NCBI GenBank assembly: GCA_013398955.1
Contig: VWPU01002099.1
Coordinates: forward strand, 69,913-133,912
Direction of reading: 5' to 3'
DNA length: 64,000 nt
Source of the DNA: Callaeas wilsoni
Lineage: Eukaryota > Chordata > Aves > Passeriformes > Callaeidae
In this document: in pieces, positions 1 through 13,202 of the stretch
Layout: each line of letters starts with the position of its first letter
How positions within the stretch are numbered: position 1 is the first letter of the stretch
The notes under the pieces: model-generated
What the model was told of the DNA's origin: nothing
Database searches by the model: none
Seen by the model: the letters and a program-made list of their open reading frames with translations, nothing else
Made by a program: the position numbers and the translations under genes

Positions 1-935
1 TGTTGGAAATGTATTCAAATACATGCCTCAGAAGCACTGAGAAAAGTATGATGCACTATACTGAGTCCCGAAGCAAAGTCCATGAGGAAATTAATAATTC
101 CACCTTCAGTGCATGTTCTTATAATTTGAAATAAATAAAATATAAGGCCAAATACTGAATGAAGAAGATAAAAGTGAAAAATTAAATAGCTGGTCATGAA
201 TGGTGAGCACCATTCATCCTGTATGCTAAACAACTCACTGGTCCTATTAAGCTAACAAACCAAAAAACAAAACCCAGATAACAGTATTTAATTAAAACTT
301 ATATTAAATCCCAATTGTACTCACTGTTTTTCTAAAGAAAACATGAAAAGAGAACAGTAGATAAATTCTGCAAATCGTGCCAAAGCTCACTGTAGAGGCT
401 AATAATGCTGAGAACACTACATCTGATGATGCTCAAACTGGCCAGCCTAGATATTCCACAAGATGGGCTTATCTGAAAAACGTGCATTTCAAGACTCCCA
501 AAATACAAAGCGAGGCACTGTGAAATGAACAGCATGTTACAGGTATAGGATCCAGCTGTAGAGATCTACAGTACAGATGTAACACAATGGAGTGGTAGAC
601 AATGAAATCAGATTGATAATAATGCCACACAACAGAAAACCAGTCCCCAGCATCAGGCTGTAGCTAAGAGACTAAACATGAGGTTCTGGTGTATAAACAA
701 GAGAAATACAGCAAGGAGATGACACTGCAGAGGATGACACAGAGCAGGGAGATGACATTGCATAAGAACAACGTATTACTGACCTGGTGCTTCTCCGTCT
801 CTGAAATTCAGCAATGAAGAGTAGATTTCTTGGGTACTCCACACCAGCAAAAGACTTCTGTGAGCTTCTGCAGCTGAGCCCTCTCACCTCTGCCAAAGAA
901 ACTGGTGCTCCCAGGTATAATGTTCCTGTTTATTA

Positions 936-1358
936 GCTGCGAGTGCCATCAGAACAGAAGACTGACTCAGACTGATTAGTTACTGTTGGTGTTTTCCTTG
1001 CTACATCAGCAAGGTTGAGTTTGGGTATCTGGTTGGCAAAGCCAAAATTTAAACAAAGAGGAAGGCAGTTGTTAAACTCAAAAATATTCAGCAAGCGATG
1101 GTTAAAGTCTTTTGATGTGTGATCCCACTGCAATAGGGATGTTAGAATCTGACAGGCTCTACAGAAAGGAAATCAGTAATGACAGATAATACCAAAATGT
1201 CCAGGCCAAGAGGTGGCTGAAGCGCATCTTCTCAATCCTCTCAGGTTTTTCATCTGCAGGGTCTGGAAATATCTTTGTTTCTGGATGTATAGTTGTGATA
1301 ATATACTGTTTGGACTTTCTCTTTTTTTCCTGGGCAATCTCACAGATATATCCTTATT
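936..1358 (-). other. Exon-like open segments, unidentified (low confidence)
   Basis: Two adjacent protein-like open frames lie on the minus strand. The upstream one (about 1358 down to 1144) reads without stops through a charged stretch (EKKRKSKQ), then HPETKIF and ERIEKMRFSHLLAW, and ends at a TAG. The downstream one (about 1130 down to 936) follows a plausible acceptor (a short pyrimidine-containing run ending TTGCAG), and runs about 64 codons to a TAA stop. AATAAA occurs directly at that stop. I do not recognise either peptide. The donor between them would be weak (GTATTA), so they may not be joined. A decayed gene or chance open frames are equally possible. Confidence 0.15.
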
Positions 1359-1360
1359 TT

Positions 1361-4016
1361 TCCAGTTTATCAAAAACTAAAAGTCATTTATTTCTGCAAG
1401 TCTGTGCTGACTTGCACAGGAGTAAGAAGTTTGTGTTCCACTTACATTTTGGGCATAAAAAGATAAAAATATTTCCCAGACTATAGAAATTATACCAGGT
1501 GCCATTAAAAACAGATTACGTATTTTGGTTACAAATGTATCAACAAAGACAAATTAAGAACAATTTTCACCCCAGAGGGACATATAACAGATAAATTATT
1601 CATTGAAAAAGGATGTTGAACTAGAGAAAAAGTGATTGAACCAATTATAAAAAAATAACCCTATATCAAATGCTATATTATATTGCCCCAGCAAAGGAAA
1701 CTTTGGCAAGATATAAAAAACTTCTTACTGAACTAAGCTAGCTTAGTTGACCAAGAGAGAAAAAAAGAAAGAAATATTAAATCCATTAAATCCTATGTCA
1801 ATACTATGCCAGAAATCATTTTGCAGGCAGGCAATTTCTTTTTTTTTTTTACAAGAAACAAGCAGGCAGCATGTAAGAATGTTGACTTGGACTGAAATTC
1901 CCACTCAGAAACACTGCAGCTATGGAGAAATTATCTGTCAGAGGAATAAGAAAATGATGTATTTTGCCATTTAGAATCTGTGTGTTTCAGAAGCGAAAGA
2001 AACATTCAAGCTGGACAATTTCACTCTTTGCATCAGTCTGAGCTTGACTGAAATGACAAAATCTTGTTTTGAGATATGTGTTTGCTGTTTGGATGTTGAC
2101 CTACATGTTATTTTTCACTTCTTACAGCTTAGATGCTTTTATTTGAAGTATTAAGCCCAGAGAAAAGTTCTAACAGTTACTGTATCAGTTTAAAACTTCT
2201 TTCTCATTCTTAGTTTTTTCTTTCATGGTTAAAAGCACAAAGTTTTAAAAAGGAACCAAATTAACAGCTTTTTGAACTCTTGAAGAACTCTGACAGTCAG
2301 AGTAGTGTTGTTTCCAGTAGTATTATTATGCAAAAAGACTAAGAGATAGTAAATCCAGTGTACATCCTAGTAAAAGGTCAGGCTCTAGATTGAGCAAAGT
2401 GCTTAAATATCCCTAAGTGTCATCCGATCAGCAAAAATTCTTTAAAAGTTCTAGAGAAATCAGACTGAGTTGAATGATGCAGGTAGAACAAGTGACTGGA
2501 CAAACTGAAGAAAAAAAAAGACACCATGTCTGACAAGGTGACAATATACAGAAAAATGTTGCACACAGAAGAGCACATACCCCAGAAAGCCAAACATGCA
2601 TTTTCAAAAACACGCACTAGTGTCTTTCTGGAAACAGAGTGAGCAGAAGGACATCAGATCACTCGTGTTTTCATGGTCTGACATGGAAACTCTGCTGTCA
2701 TCGCTATACAACTGTATGTGTCAAACATAACATACAAAAAATGCCTATATCACAAAAAAAATCTGTTGTCAATTAAAAAAATTAAATAGCACATTGTACA
2801 CTGAGGCCCTTTTGCCTCCAAGCCTGATCTATACTCAGGACCCTCCTGAAACCAGTAAGGTAACTTGATGATGCAAATAGGATTTTACTAAACACATCTT
2901 ATTTTCGAAGAACATAGAGAAATCCTTGTTTCCTTAAGCAATGAAAGACCTAGGAAATAATCCTACTTGGCAGTTTCAAAGATGTCTTTCAGCTGACACA
3001 ACTCTCTGCATCACTCGCAACTGTTCCTTTCTGGTCTGCAACCTCTGCTCAGACATCCACTCTGTTGCTCCAGCAGTTGAATCCCTGTGGTGACATATTT
3101 GGAGGGCTTGACTGGGAAGCTATGTGAATGGGCTGCCACAGGCCAGGAAATGGCAAGCAGTGAGAGCCAGGAAGAGTGGAACGTGGTGTCTGATCTGATA
3201 TGTCCCTTACACAGATCAAAAAAAACAGGCACTCAGAAAATGCCTTATTTTATATTTATTTAAAATGCTTTGTAGATAATAGATAATACTTTAGTCATTC
3301 AAATATTTACCCAGAATGGTAAAGTTTGGTTTCATGTCTTAGTCATCTTCCCTGTCTTAGAAAAAAGTCACCACACACCAGCCCATCAGTTTAAGCTAGG
3401 TGAATTCACTTTTCCATTTTGAACTGGGTCTCTCATAAAGAGGGGGAAAAAAGAAAAACAGAGGAGAAAAGGAAGAGGAATAGGCATAGCAGAAAAAAAG
3501 TAGAATGAATAAACCAAGTCCAAGTTCTCATAGTTGGGACATCAGCTGGAACATCAACATAGGATGAGGAAACACAGATTCTGATTCATGCTTACAGAAC
3601 AACCTCCATAAATGATTGTGAAAGCAGAACTGGTAGACACGATTCCTCATCCTCAGTCTCAACAAAGTAAGGGTCTTAATTGGTGGACTACACAGCCTTT
3701 CCTACTCTCCTCCTTTCTACACTTCCTGCAGATCATTAGATCAAACACGCCACTTGGCGGAATGGTTGTATTGCCTGAGTCTGTCTTGATGGAAAGAAGG
3801 AAGATCTGCTCCGTTCTTCCAAAACTAATGCCAAAGTGCGTCTGTCTTAGGATGGCTTTTAGTCTCCATACCTCAACGCAGATAAGTTTGTGACATCTGG
3901 AGAGAAAGGAGCTTTGAGACATACACTTGTACTTTGCATTTTCTCTGGCTTTTAGCCCAGCATTCAGGATTTTCTAATTGTTTTTCTGAGGCTTACAAAT
4001 ACCACAGTGCTGTTTG
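1361..4016. other. Unique AT-rich non-coding stretch
   Basis: I see no gene or recognisable transposon here. The stretch has T- and A-runs (for example near 1840 and 2510) and a purine-rich patch at about 3438-3482. Open frames are short and without consistent splice signals. One segment after about 3729 follows a pyrimidine-rich run ending in CTGCAG and stays open to a TGA at 3891, but it has no donor and no recognisable motif. Confidence 0.5.
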
Positions 4017-4425
4017 TGAATCTGGGTTCACAGAATGGGTAAGGTTGGAAAGGACCACAGTGGGTCATCTGATTAACTTCCCTGCTCAAGCAGGGTCATC
4101 CTAGAGCACAGGATTGCATCCAGATGGTTCTTGAATATCTCCAGTGAGGGAGACTCCACAACATCTGTGAAAAATCTGTTTGAATGCATCATCACCCACA
4201 CAGTAAATATGTTCTTCCTCATATTCAGGTGAAAATCCCTGTGCATCAGTTTCTTCCTATTGTCCCTTGTCCAGTTGCTTGGCACCACCAAGAAGAGCCC
4301 TGGCTCCATCCTCTTGACACCCTCCCTTCAGATATTTGTATACATTTATGAGGTGCCTCCTCAGTCATCTCTTCTCAAGGCTGAAAAAGCCCAGCTCCCC
4401 CACTTTAGATTTTGTCCTTCCTTTG
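4017..4425 (-). mobile_element. CR1 LINE, 5'-truncated copy
   Basis: Read on the minus strand this is the 3' part of a CR1 non-LTR retrotransposon: the end of ORF2 followed by the short 3' untranslated tail. On the plus strand the 3' end appears first, as the CACAGAATGGGTAAGGTTGG block near 4030. The usual CR1 order follows: the hit-list tail, the block encoding VESPSLEIFK, and then the block equivalent to GAGGTGCCTCCTCAGTC near 4350. The 5' part is missing, as expected for truncated LINE insertion. The copy is diverged and inactive. Confidence 0.88.
4073..4309 (-). pseudogene. CR1 ORF2 C-terminal remnant
   Basis: This 78-codon open frame is the C-terminal end of a CR1 ORF2 protein (endonuclease plus reverse transcriptase), downstream of all catalytic domains. 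Recognisable family blocks are NWTRDNRKKLMHRDFHLNMRK (residues about 12-32), the VVESPSLEIFKNHLD block (about 50-64) and the terminal LLEQGS. The frame has survived by chance. No endonuclease or reverse transcriptase domain is present, so it has no predicted activity. Confidence 0.8.
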
Positions 4426-6397
4426 CCTTTCAGGAAACAATACCTTAAGTGTGGGTAACATCTAATACATTAGCATTTTAGGCCATTTTTTTAATTCTAG
4501 TTCCTAGCATAGCAAAGAATAGCTCCTATTGTCTCCAGGTCTCTTGTTACTTATTTATTTTGCATTCCCATGAGCTTTAGCAAGATCTGAAGACAATCTG
4601 TAGATGAAAGTCAGTCACATTTTTCTAGTGTAATGGAGTACATTAGCCCTCTTCATCATGCAAAAGGATTGAAAGGTTCATCAGCAGTAAAATGAAAGTA
4701 AAAACTAACAGAACTGGACAACCAATACACTCCAAATAACATCCATAATAAATTCTCCTCTCTGCAGATTCTGATGCCTTTTCCTAGCAAGTCCACGTGA
4801 ATTTACCAAAATATCTGAATGGACTATTCAGCGTATATACGGTATTCACCATGCAATATCTGTCTGAAAGTGAAGCAAAAGAATTCTCCTATTTTCTTTA
4901 AACCTTAGTTTGATATAGCTGATGTTACCTTGATTAAATCTAGCTTTTCAAATGTTATCAAACCTGTCCTGCCTGAGATAAGTTATCCTGCCAAAACAGT
5001 CTCCAGTATCAATAAACTGAGCTATAAACTCATCAGCAGGAGAATCATACTGATGACTGTACAAGCTAGGATAAGGCGATTGTCAAGCATTCACTCTGCA
5101 AGAGAATATAGAACTGATGGTGGAAATCTGCAGCATTTTCTGCTCGCTAAACAGCTGTTCATATATTTATAAACAATATTTTCCATTTTCCCCTATTCCT
5201 TCTGTTTTAGCTCTAATGTCTTATTTGTAAAATAACTAGAGACATCACGGAAATTGTGGTTTTGTTTCCACAACAAGCATAACATAGAGGGGAATAATAA
5301 ATCAAATTTAACTTAACTTAGTTTAGCATATAAATTGAACTATTGCCTGTAGAGTTCATCATTAGACCTTCATTTGTATCCACTCTTTCCTTCATGTGTT
5401 TATGAAATTAACCAGATTTACAACTATTAAAACTATCACAGCTCACAGCCTGCAAAGTGCCATCAAACTCCCAGCAAAAGACACTTTGCCAGCATTGAGA
5501 CACAGGAACACTGACTGTGAAAGAAACAGAAATTCTAGTGTGTGGCACTGCTGTTGCCTCGCTCCTTCACAGGTAACATTCGACTCTGATATGGTGAGCA
5601 GCCCGTAGGATGCCTGTGAAGCTGAGCCACTCCAGTCTCCTGCCTGCTGAGATACTCCTGGGGGCTTTCACATGCCAAGAGGGTATTTTCCAGATGCATG
5701 AGAAAAGCAGATGGGCACAGCAAATGGTTCTGACCCATTCTCACAATAGCCCTTAAACTGCAGAGCATCCTAAACCAGATATCACAATTTTTTTTAGATA
5801 AAAAGGACTCCTAGGCATATAAAAGCAAATTACATCAGTAGGCTACAAATTACTTTCTTTTCCTAAAAAGGAATGGACAAGGGGTAGGAAAATGCATTTT
5901 TTTAAAAAAGGAGATAAGCATTAATGTTAATTTAGTTTAAAGGAAAAGAAATGCGTTTTAACCTGATTGACATATAAGCCTCAGAAACTGACAAACTGCA
6001 GTCAAGACACATAAATTTATGAAATCAAAATCAAGTGAATTTCTATTTCAAAGCAGAACTAAATCAACAGTTGTGACAGATGTGAAATGACCACCTTAAC
6101 TGCATGCATTTAGTTCCTGTTAGATAGAACATTGATGTTAACATAAAAAAAGATATATTAATATGAAGGAAACTGGAAAAGTTAGAATGCTGGAAATATA
6201 TTGAGGAGACAGCCAAGTGAAATGTCAGTGGGAAATAAAAGCCAATGCAAAATTATTTGTAAAATGAAAGGAGAAGAAATGCTAGGGAGAAATAGCATTG
6301 ACAATAATTTATACACACATAGGACTTGACATAATGAGAAAAGCAGAGGAAGGAAATTACTTTTAATGGTTAGTAATAAATACTGCCAGGAAGGTCA

Positions 6398-6684
6398 TCA
6401 CAACCAAACCAGGTAAGAAGAGTAACATGTTACTGAGTTACTGAGAGAGGAAGATCTCCTGCTGTTATTTTTCCTCCCTCTACCACCCAGAAAAGGTGCT
6501 GACAAGCTGCTGCAATTGCATTTAACACTACTTCTTGAAACCAAAGTCCTAGTCTCATTACAAAAAGCTCCTGTTAACATTCCTTCACAATCTGGCCAGG
6601 AAGGCCCAGATTGGCCAGTTAATATTCCAGCAGTGAGAAGAGTCCTTAGATATTCATTACCATGCACTATGTAAAGACTCTGAC
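6398..6684 (-). other. Exon-like open segment, unidentified
   Basis: On the minus strand a strong acceptor-like tract (TTTCTTTTTGTTTGTCTCTAG) ends just above 6684. It is followed by an open frame of about 95 codons to a stop at 6398. The peptide includes LYIVHGNEYLRTLLTAG and a Cys/Ser-rich end. No convincing consensus donor is present, so it would have to be a terminal exon or to use a weak GTAAC site. I do not recognise the peptide, and chance is a serious alternative. Confidence 0.15.
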
Positions 6685-6835
6685 CTAGAGACAAACAAAA
6701 AGAAATCATAAAAACTTTCTAATTAAGAGACAACATTAAGATAAGTGCTTGTTTTTAAGGTGTAATGATCAAAGAGAAAATCACTTGCTTACAATAACAG
6801 GAACGTAAGTTAGAAAATCAAGTAAATTTCCTAGA

Positions 6836-6934
6836 TCACAGGTAATTAAAAGTAGCTTGATTAGAGAAGAAAATGGATACAATATGCGCTTTATAGTAGC
6901 ACAGTATAAATTTCAACAGTTCATAGTATGCTCC
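6836..6934 (-). other. Exon-like open segment, unidentified
   Basis: A very strong minus-strand acceptor (T-run then CCTCAG) is followed by an open frame of 32 codons beginning GAYYELLKFILCYYK and ending in TGA. The longer open frame continues upstream through the T-run to about 7093. There is no recognised family and no strong donor. Low-complexity T-runs readily create such acceptors in this window. Confidence 0.12.
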
Positions 6935-9270
6935 CTGAGGAAAAAAAAAAATCCAACTGGATAATTCAATCTTGGCAAGATCTACGTGTAGTTCAAACAG
7001 CTTTTCTGTTTCTAAATCATATGGTTCACAATTATACAAATACTGGTTTAATGACATTTTTTCTCTGATGTTTTGCAGTATAAAGGCAGACATCGCTGGT
7101 TATCTTTACAGGGGTTATGAGCACTGTGCATAATAAAATGGTCAATAGACAACTTCGTTAATTAGATCTTTTCTATTTAATGAGCGGTTGATAATAAGAA
7201 TGGCTCTGTGACATTCTGTTTCTAAGGAAAATAAAAGACTCCACTTCAAAAGTTTTTTATTTCAGCAAATTATCTGTTGCGCAATTTCAATCAGGATGTT
7301 TGTGTACCACTGGAAGGCGGATCCTAACAACAACAAAGATGAGAAAACACAGGCAGCAGTGTAACCGCCTATCAACTCTCACTAGTCATGACAGCTTTTG
7401 CTATGATGAAAAATATAATAGGATATACAGATAATACTGGATTTCTTGTTTTGATTTTACATTCTTTACTTGTTCAGTGAAGCGCAATAAAGCCAAGACA
7501 CAAAATGACTGACACGGAGAGTTCAAATTTATCTAGTTCTTTCAAAGTCCTGATTTCTCTCAAATATCTACAACTAGGGAAAGAAGAGAAGGTAAATTAG
7601 CCAATGCTGTTTCTTTGCCAAGAGCCAGTCTCTAGGTGAGAGAATTCTCCTTTAAAAGGCAGTGTATAATGCAGTAATAAAAGTAATTTCTAAACGCACT
7701 TTCAGGGATTCAGGTTGAGTTTTTTAATACCCACTGTGTGAACAGAAGTCACACTAATAAAGCCCAATAATGTACATTGGAAAACAAGAAAGAAAAACAT
7801 AGAACTCCAGTTTCAAAAAAGCCAAAATACTGCTGTTTCTGTGACCCAAGGGATATGCAAACCGCAACCCTTATCACACCCCCATGGCCAAAGCTCTAAT
7901 CCACAGAAGAGATTAAAAGTGGCGGGGTTTTATGAGAAGGAGAGTGTAAAAAGCAAGGATGGACCCTCCTGTGAAAGAGAGGAAATTAAAGGCAATGGGT
8001 TTTTCTGATTCTGCCTTAAGGAAAATAACTTCATATAATTGATTGTCTTATGCTGTACCACTACACAGGAGGCTGAGTAAGGAAAGGAGTAGAAGAGCTT
8101 TTAGTCAGCTCTGTACTATATTTGATAAGCCTGTTCAGGACTCAGCATGCTCCTGCTGTAAACCACTGGCTTCCCAGAGAGCTTTCCATACCAAAATTTT
8201 ACATATTATGTAACACCTGTCCTTCCCTGGATCATGTGCTGCTGCCTCTCAAGACACTTCAGGCCCACATTGAACCTACTGCCCATTGCCAAGTTAATTC
8301 AATTTACTAAAGCAGCTGCGAACTCGTTTTCTCTAAGGAAAAGGAAACCCTGTCCTACTGAGACAGCAAACTGAACTGGCTCAGAGAAGAGCTGTCAGTG
8401 AGTTTGTCACTGGGAGGGAGGGAGTGGGGTTGTCCCTTTCGGCAGCAAGGAACCATTAGCTTAGCTCAGCTGTACGTATCTTCAGCTAGCAGTGAACTCA
8501 GCAGCAATGTCCCTTGCAGAGAAGGCATTTTTAAGGGCCTTTTCATTCATGTTAAAGAACCTTTACACAGAGAAATAGAGAAAAAGCAGTAAATCAAATC
8601 AAGCCCAAATAGCTTCCAGAAGCTCTAACCAAAACACAGTTATGAAGGCAATCTTTGCTGCTGCTGACCCCAGACAGATGACGACTTGCAGCTCAAGCCC
8701 TTGTTCTTGGTCTGTAAAAAAGGAAAATACACTGGATAGTAATTTGTATTTAGTTTAGAACAACACTCCAGAATCTTGGTGGACCATAGCTGCTAAAATA
8801 AGGAGTAAAAAGCAGCTTACACCGTTAAGCTTCCTCTTTACAATCAACTAAGTCACCAGCCCCTGGTGTCTCCACCTCTCCATTTAGTAAACTCTGCAGT
8901 AACAGAGTGACACAGGTGTGTCCTATGTATTGAGTTCTAGATACTTTTAAGTAAAATTCCTCAAAACAGGTCCGGTTCAAATCAGGAGAAATTATATGAA
9001 TAAAATAAAACGCTAATTTTTCCTCAAAGCTCTCCTTGAAGATAATCACGCTGAAATCTCTTACATAAAATCATGTCAATAAAAATGTTTAAAGTACAGA
9101 TATTCATTGTTATTGCTATGTAAAAATCTTATTACCAAGAAAAGATTTTTCATAAGAACCGTGAAAGAAACCAGAAGGTATAGAGATATAAATGTTATTA
9201 TCAAAATTAATTCATAACTCAGAGAGATATTTAGAAGCACATATTACCAAGAAATACACAGAAACAGAAT

Positions 9271-9471
9271 TTGAACACTTGCAGGAATTTAAAAAAAAAA
9301 GGAAATAAAGGAAAGAAGGAACACATAAATGTAGAGTTTGAAGACAAAAAAACATCTTTTGAAATAACTCATCTGGATCAGTTAAAGCCCAGCTCCCAAT
9401 ATGTTTACAGTTTCACTTACATTAGTGGGGCGAGCATTTCCTTCTGTAGCATCAGCAAAGCACATGTGTAG
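9271..9471 (+). other. Open frame with fibronectin-III-like tyrosine-corner pattern
   Basis: About 66 codons are open, beginning in an A-rich lysine-coding run. Residues about 29-50 read TSFEITHLDQLKPSSQYVYS, which resembles the L-x-P-x-x-x-Y tyrosine corner of fibronectin type III domains. The rest of the domain is not visible in the flanking sequence, and no good acceptor/donor pair brackets the segment. It may be a chance match in a short frame. Confidence 0.12.
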
Positions 9472-10426
9472 CGAAATAACCGCATGTAGCACCAGTCACA
9501 CTGGTGCCATTTGCTTGCATGTTTCTATTCCATGAAACCACTTGCTTTCATTCCCGTTAATGCCAGCACTTATGCATGTACACAGAGTTTATTAAGTGCT
9601 AAAATGTTCTCTTGAATTGAAAGCTGGAATTACTTTCCTGTCATCCTGTTAAGATCATTACAGAGAATTAAGGAGGTTTTCAGCACTATATATATATACA
9701 AACATTTAATATATTCAAAAACTCCACAAATCTCACTGAAGTGAGCACCCTGTGGGTACTCAAAGTCATATGCACATACAGTCAAGTGGAGAAAGCAAAA
9801 GCTCAAACCAGCAGACAAGGGAGTGGAATCACCTAAAATTGCTGCTGTAAGAATCATCCTGTCATTGCTCTTCTTAAAAGTCATGCTCTGAGTGGCCTGT
9901 AACAGCTGCAGAGAGGTAATCAAATTGTTCAATCTAAAATAAGTTGGTTCTGTAGAGTGAGAAAGCCTTTTTATGAAAAGGTGTATATGGGAATGGTACA
10001 TAAAATCCAGAATGGCCTTGGAAAGTACAAGCAGAGCTGAACATTAACACGGGGAAAATGGCCCAGACAGCAGGGACTTTAGATCCTGCAGTATTCAAAT
10101 GCAGCTCCTCACTATTCCTCCTCATGCAGCACTATCACTGCCAAGGGCAGAGCGAGTCATGGACAAAAGACATGCACTTGAAGGACAAGATGAAAGTTTT
10201 GCCAGCGGATAAGGAAAAACATATGCTGGAGCACTTCAGGCCCTTTTTTGTAGTTTACTGCAGTTGAAACACCTTCCAAATCTGGAGTTTAGAAGTGCTC
10301 CCAGATTCCTCTCCCACACTAAGCTAACACATTCCCCAGCTACGCTTTTCTTTGGCTGAAAAATCCATCCTGTACCAACTTACCAGTCTTTAACCATGTG
10401 ACAACAGGAGTGCTTTTTTTCCTCAG

Positions 10427-10595
10427 TTTTGTGTATGATCAATATTGCAAATTGTTAGAGGCTTTTACCTACAGGATTTTTAACCTACCATTGCATGGAA
10501 GTATAGAGACAGTAAGGAAAGGTATTGCAAGTAAAGGTGGCAATCCCAAGGTGAGACAGGATGAAGAAGATCTGGATTCTATCGTTGCATTTTAA
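10427..10595 (+). other. Exon-like open segment, unidentified
   Basis: A strong acceptor-like tract (GTGCTTTTTTTCCTCAG) ends at 10426 and a donor-like CCCAAG|GTGAGA lies at 10550/10551. The 124-nt interval is open in one frame (41 codons plus one leading base, peptide beginning FVYDQYCKLLEAF). If the donor is not used, the same frame continues 14 codons, acidic near its end, to a TAA at 10593. I do not recognise the peptide. It could be an internal or terminal exon, or a coincidence. Confidence 0.2.
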
Positions 10596-13095
10596 TGGAC
10601 TGGATAGGGCGATCACTTATTCTGGGTTTTTCCCACGTGGATGGTAACAGCACATTATTTTATGGATGTTCAGCTTGAGGCATTAAAATGTGATTAATTG
10701 CTTAATACCCCAAAGTATGAACTGAGTAAAATTAGGGTAAGAAATTAAAAGTGGGGGACATCCAGTCTGGGCTTCAGCTGCTCAGTGTCCCCATTGTGTT
10801 TTTGCGTGCATAAGCCTAGATGAGAGCCTTTGTTTGAATTGCAGCTTCATCGCTTTAAGAGCTGTGGAGTTGCTGAGACATAGGGTCTTGACAATCTCTA
10901 GTTACCAGAGGGAAGCCATCCCACTGCCCCAATCACTTATATGAAGAGAAGTAAGAAAAAGTGCTTTAGGGAGGTGATCCTTATTGCTATTGAGTTCTTA
11001 GCTCTTTTTCAGATCTAGTCTTTCTTCACACTGTGCCTCTGGGTAATAGCAGACTCTCTTGCCAGTCATACGCAATTGCTGCAATCTCCCACAGTTCCCA
11101 GCACTTCAAAGCAGCATATTGGAACAAAAGATTAGTATAGAAAGGTACATATATTTTTACGCAACTCCTGAAATCCCATTTCAGCTGCTGATTGCATATT
11201 CATTATGATAAATATATTCATTGTGGTTTTAGTTGTAGTATGTTCCTCAAAGTTTAAAAATGTCTTTTTTATAAATCTACTTACACTATACAAGAGATAA
11301 TTCACATAATTTCCCTTTTTCCAAATTTATGAGAAGTGTTACTGTGAAAAACAAGCTCATTGAGCAGTCCCTGTAACACAGATATGCTGCTGCCAGAGTC
11401 CAGATACTGCAATGTTTTCGTGATCCTCAGAATCATGGTTTGATTGATAAGCTGATAGGTTTCAAAGACTTTTTTCTTTATGCTGACTTGAAAAAATATT
11501 TGACACAAAAAACTGAATGGGTAACACGTCTTTATCTTCCTGGATGTTTCTTACACAATCTCCAAAATTCTGATCTAAGATTCTACTCAAATACCAGAGG
11601 TGCTACAGATACAGTGGCACATGCTACTGAATTACACTTCACAAATATTTTCTATGTTGATCTTCATGACCACTTCACTTTTGACTCCAAATGCCTCGGG
11701 ATTAGTCAGGCTGTGTTAAGTAATTGCAGATATGGAGACAACTGACTTTCTACTAAGATAGGAAGGTCCTGTGATTATGGTGTAGGATACGTGCTTCAAC
11801 AGGCAACAGTGCTATAGATTTCCAGTCAATTACAGTCTAAGCTGAAAGATAAGCTCAGAAAGCTGCTTAAAGATAGATACTTGCTTTAACATTGCTTTCA
11901 TGTCAGTTCCCCTCATCTGTTAAATGGAGGCAACATAATTTCATTAGAGACTTACAAAGGCAATTTTCCAAGGCTAGTTCTTTTTATACAGTCATTATGT
12001 TTCTTTAGCTAACCTGAGGGTATATGTTTTACCTCCATGCCTTTTAAGACTGCTGCACCTTGCATTCAGAAAACTATTGTTGTAAAGATAATCAGATTCT
12101 AACAAATACGGTCTCATAATTTCTTCATAAACAAAGCATATGGTCTCCATTTCCACAAGGAACATGCATCTTCAGACTATTAGGCCAGTGTCTTTGAAAA
12201 GCTATGAGTAAGTAAGGTTTGTTTGTTCTTCTTATCCTATCTCAGAACATCCTCTAAAGTTTTCAAAATCCTAATATTCTGTTAGACTCTGCAGAAGAAT
12301 TTTAGAACTGAAATGCTTGGATGTGATATGTTCTTACAATAGGTATGAATCTGGACCGAATTTTAACTATCACCTTTGCCACATCTACAAATTTGAGTTC
12401 CCATATACAGATATGCAGAGTTTATAGATATGTCAAATATATGTGTCTGAATAACACACAAACACAAACCACGTTATCATCCCAAATTGTCCCAGTGGGT
12501 GAGAAGCAAGTAGGTAGCTTTTTTTCAGATATTGGCATCAGCTGGAATTGTGAGGAAAATCTGTGACAGTGCAGATGATTCTGAATCCATTCCTTTCCAG
12601 CTCACACACTACTTGTGAGATGAGGAGATCTTCAGCTACTAAAATAAGACCAAGTAGCACATCACAGGTTTAACGCAACATTTCAAAAGTCCCAGCAACA
12701 TTATTTAAACACTCAGAAATGTACATCCCAATTCTTTCTCCTCTTTATACAGAAATATTATAAACCAACAGTTTCTGTAGGAGATTTGTATCTGAGCTAT
12801 GTATACCTATGTATATCTACGTTTACTCCTTCTATTTGTTATGGTGTCCATTAATCCAAAGCAAGGGAACATGAAAGAAGGACCTGAGACATTAAACTCA
12901 GTGCTTCGAATCACAGACACGACATTGATTTTTAGTACTTAGAGGCTATGGAGAACCTGCTTCATCTCCATAACACTTTCCATCACCCAAAGACAAACAT
13001 AAATTTTATAATAGACGACAAATAGATATTTAGTACAGGAATACACCAGGAAAGTTTTCCACCTCTGCAGAAGAGCATAAAGGCGTCAACCTCGA
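10596..13095. other. Unique AT-rich non-coding stretch
   Basis: No gene is recognised. A MIR-like scrap near 11.9 kb is listed separately. Open frames such as 11440-11745 have no splice context or recognisable motif. Confidence 0.45.
11902..11960 (+). repeat. Possible ancient MIR/CORE-SINE-like fragment
   Basis: The run CCCCTCATCTGTTAAATGGA, followed by GGCAACATAATTT, resembles the conserved 3' region of MIR-type SINEs (CCTCATCTGTAAAATGGGG-like). Only about 40-60 bases match, with nothing recognisable on either side. It is consistent with a very old amniote SINE remnant, but the match is short. Confidence 0.3.
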
Positions 13096-13202
13096 CACTA
13101 TTCATGCAGTCCTGTAGATGACTGAGAGGAAGGAGAGGGGAGAATTCCCTATGCGCTTTCTTCTAGTCAGCTCCTAATGTTTTCATAAGCTTTTATAGAC
13201 AT
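13096..13202 (+). repeat. Dispersed repeat, copy 1 of 2
   Basis: This 107-bp block recurs in the same orientation at 19911-20018 with roughly 85% identity by eye. Shared cores include CATGCAGTCCTGTAGATGAC and TTCTAGTCAGCTC, and both end at AGACAT. The flanks are unrelated, so this is a discrete unit and not part of a larger segmental duplication. The family is unknown to me. It has no coding potential. Confidence 0.8.

Larger units (their letters stand above)
4426..10426. other. Unique AT-rich non-coding stretch
   Basis: There is no recognisable gene or repeat apart from short homopolymer runs and a (TA) run near 9686-9698. Weak exon-like segments inside it are listed separately (6398-6684, 6836-6934 and 9271-9471). 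Confidence 0.45.
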
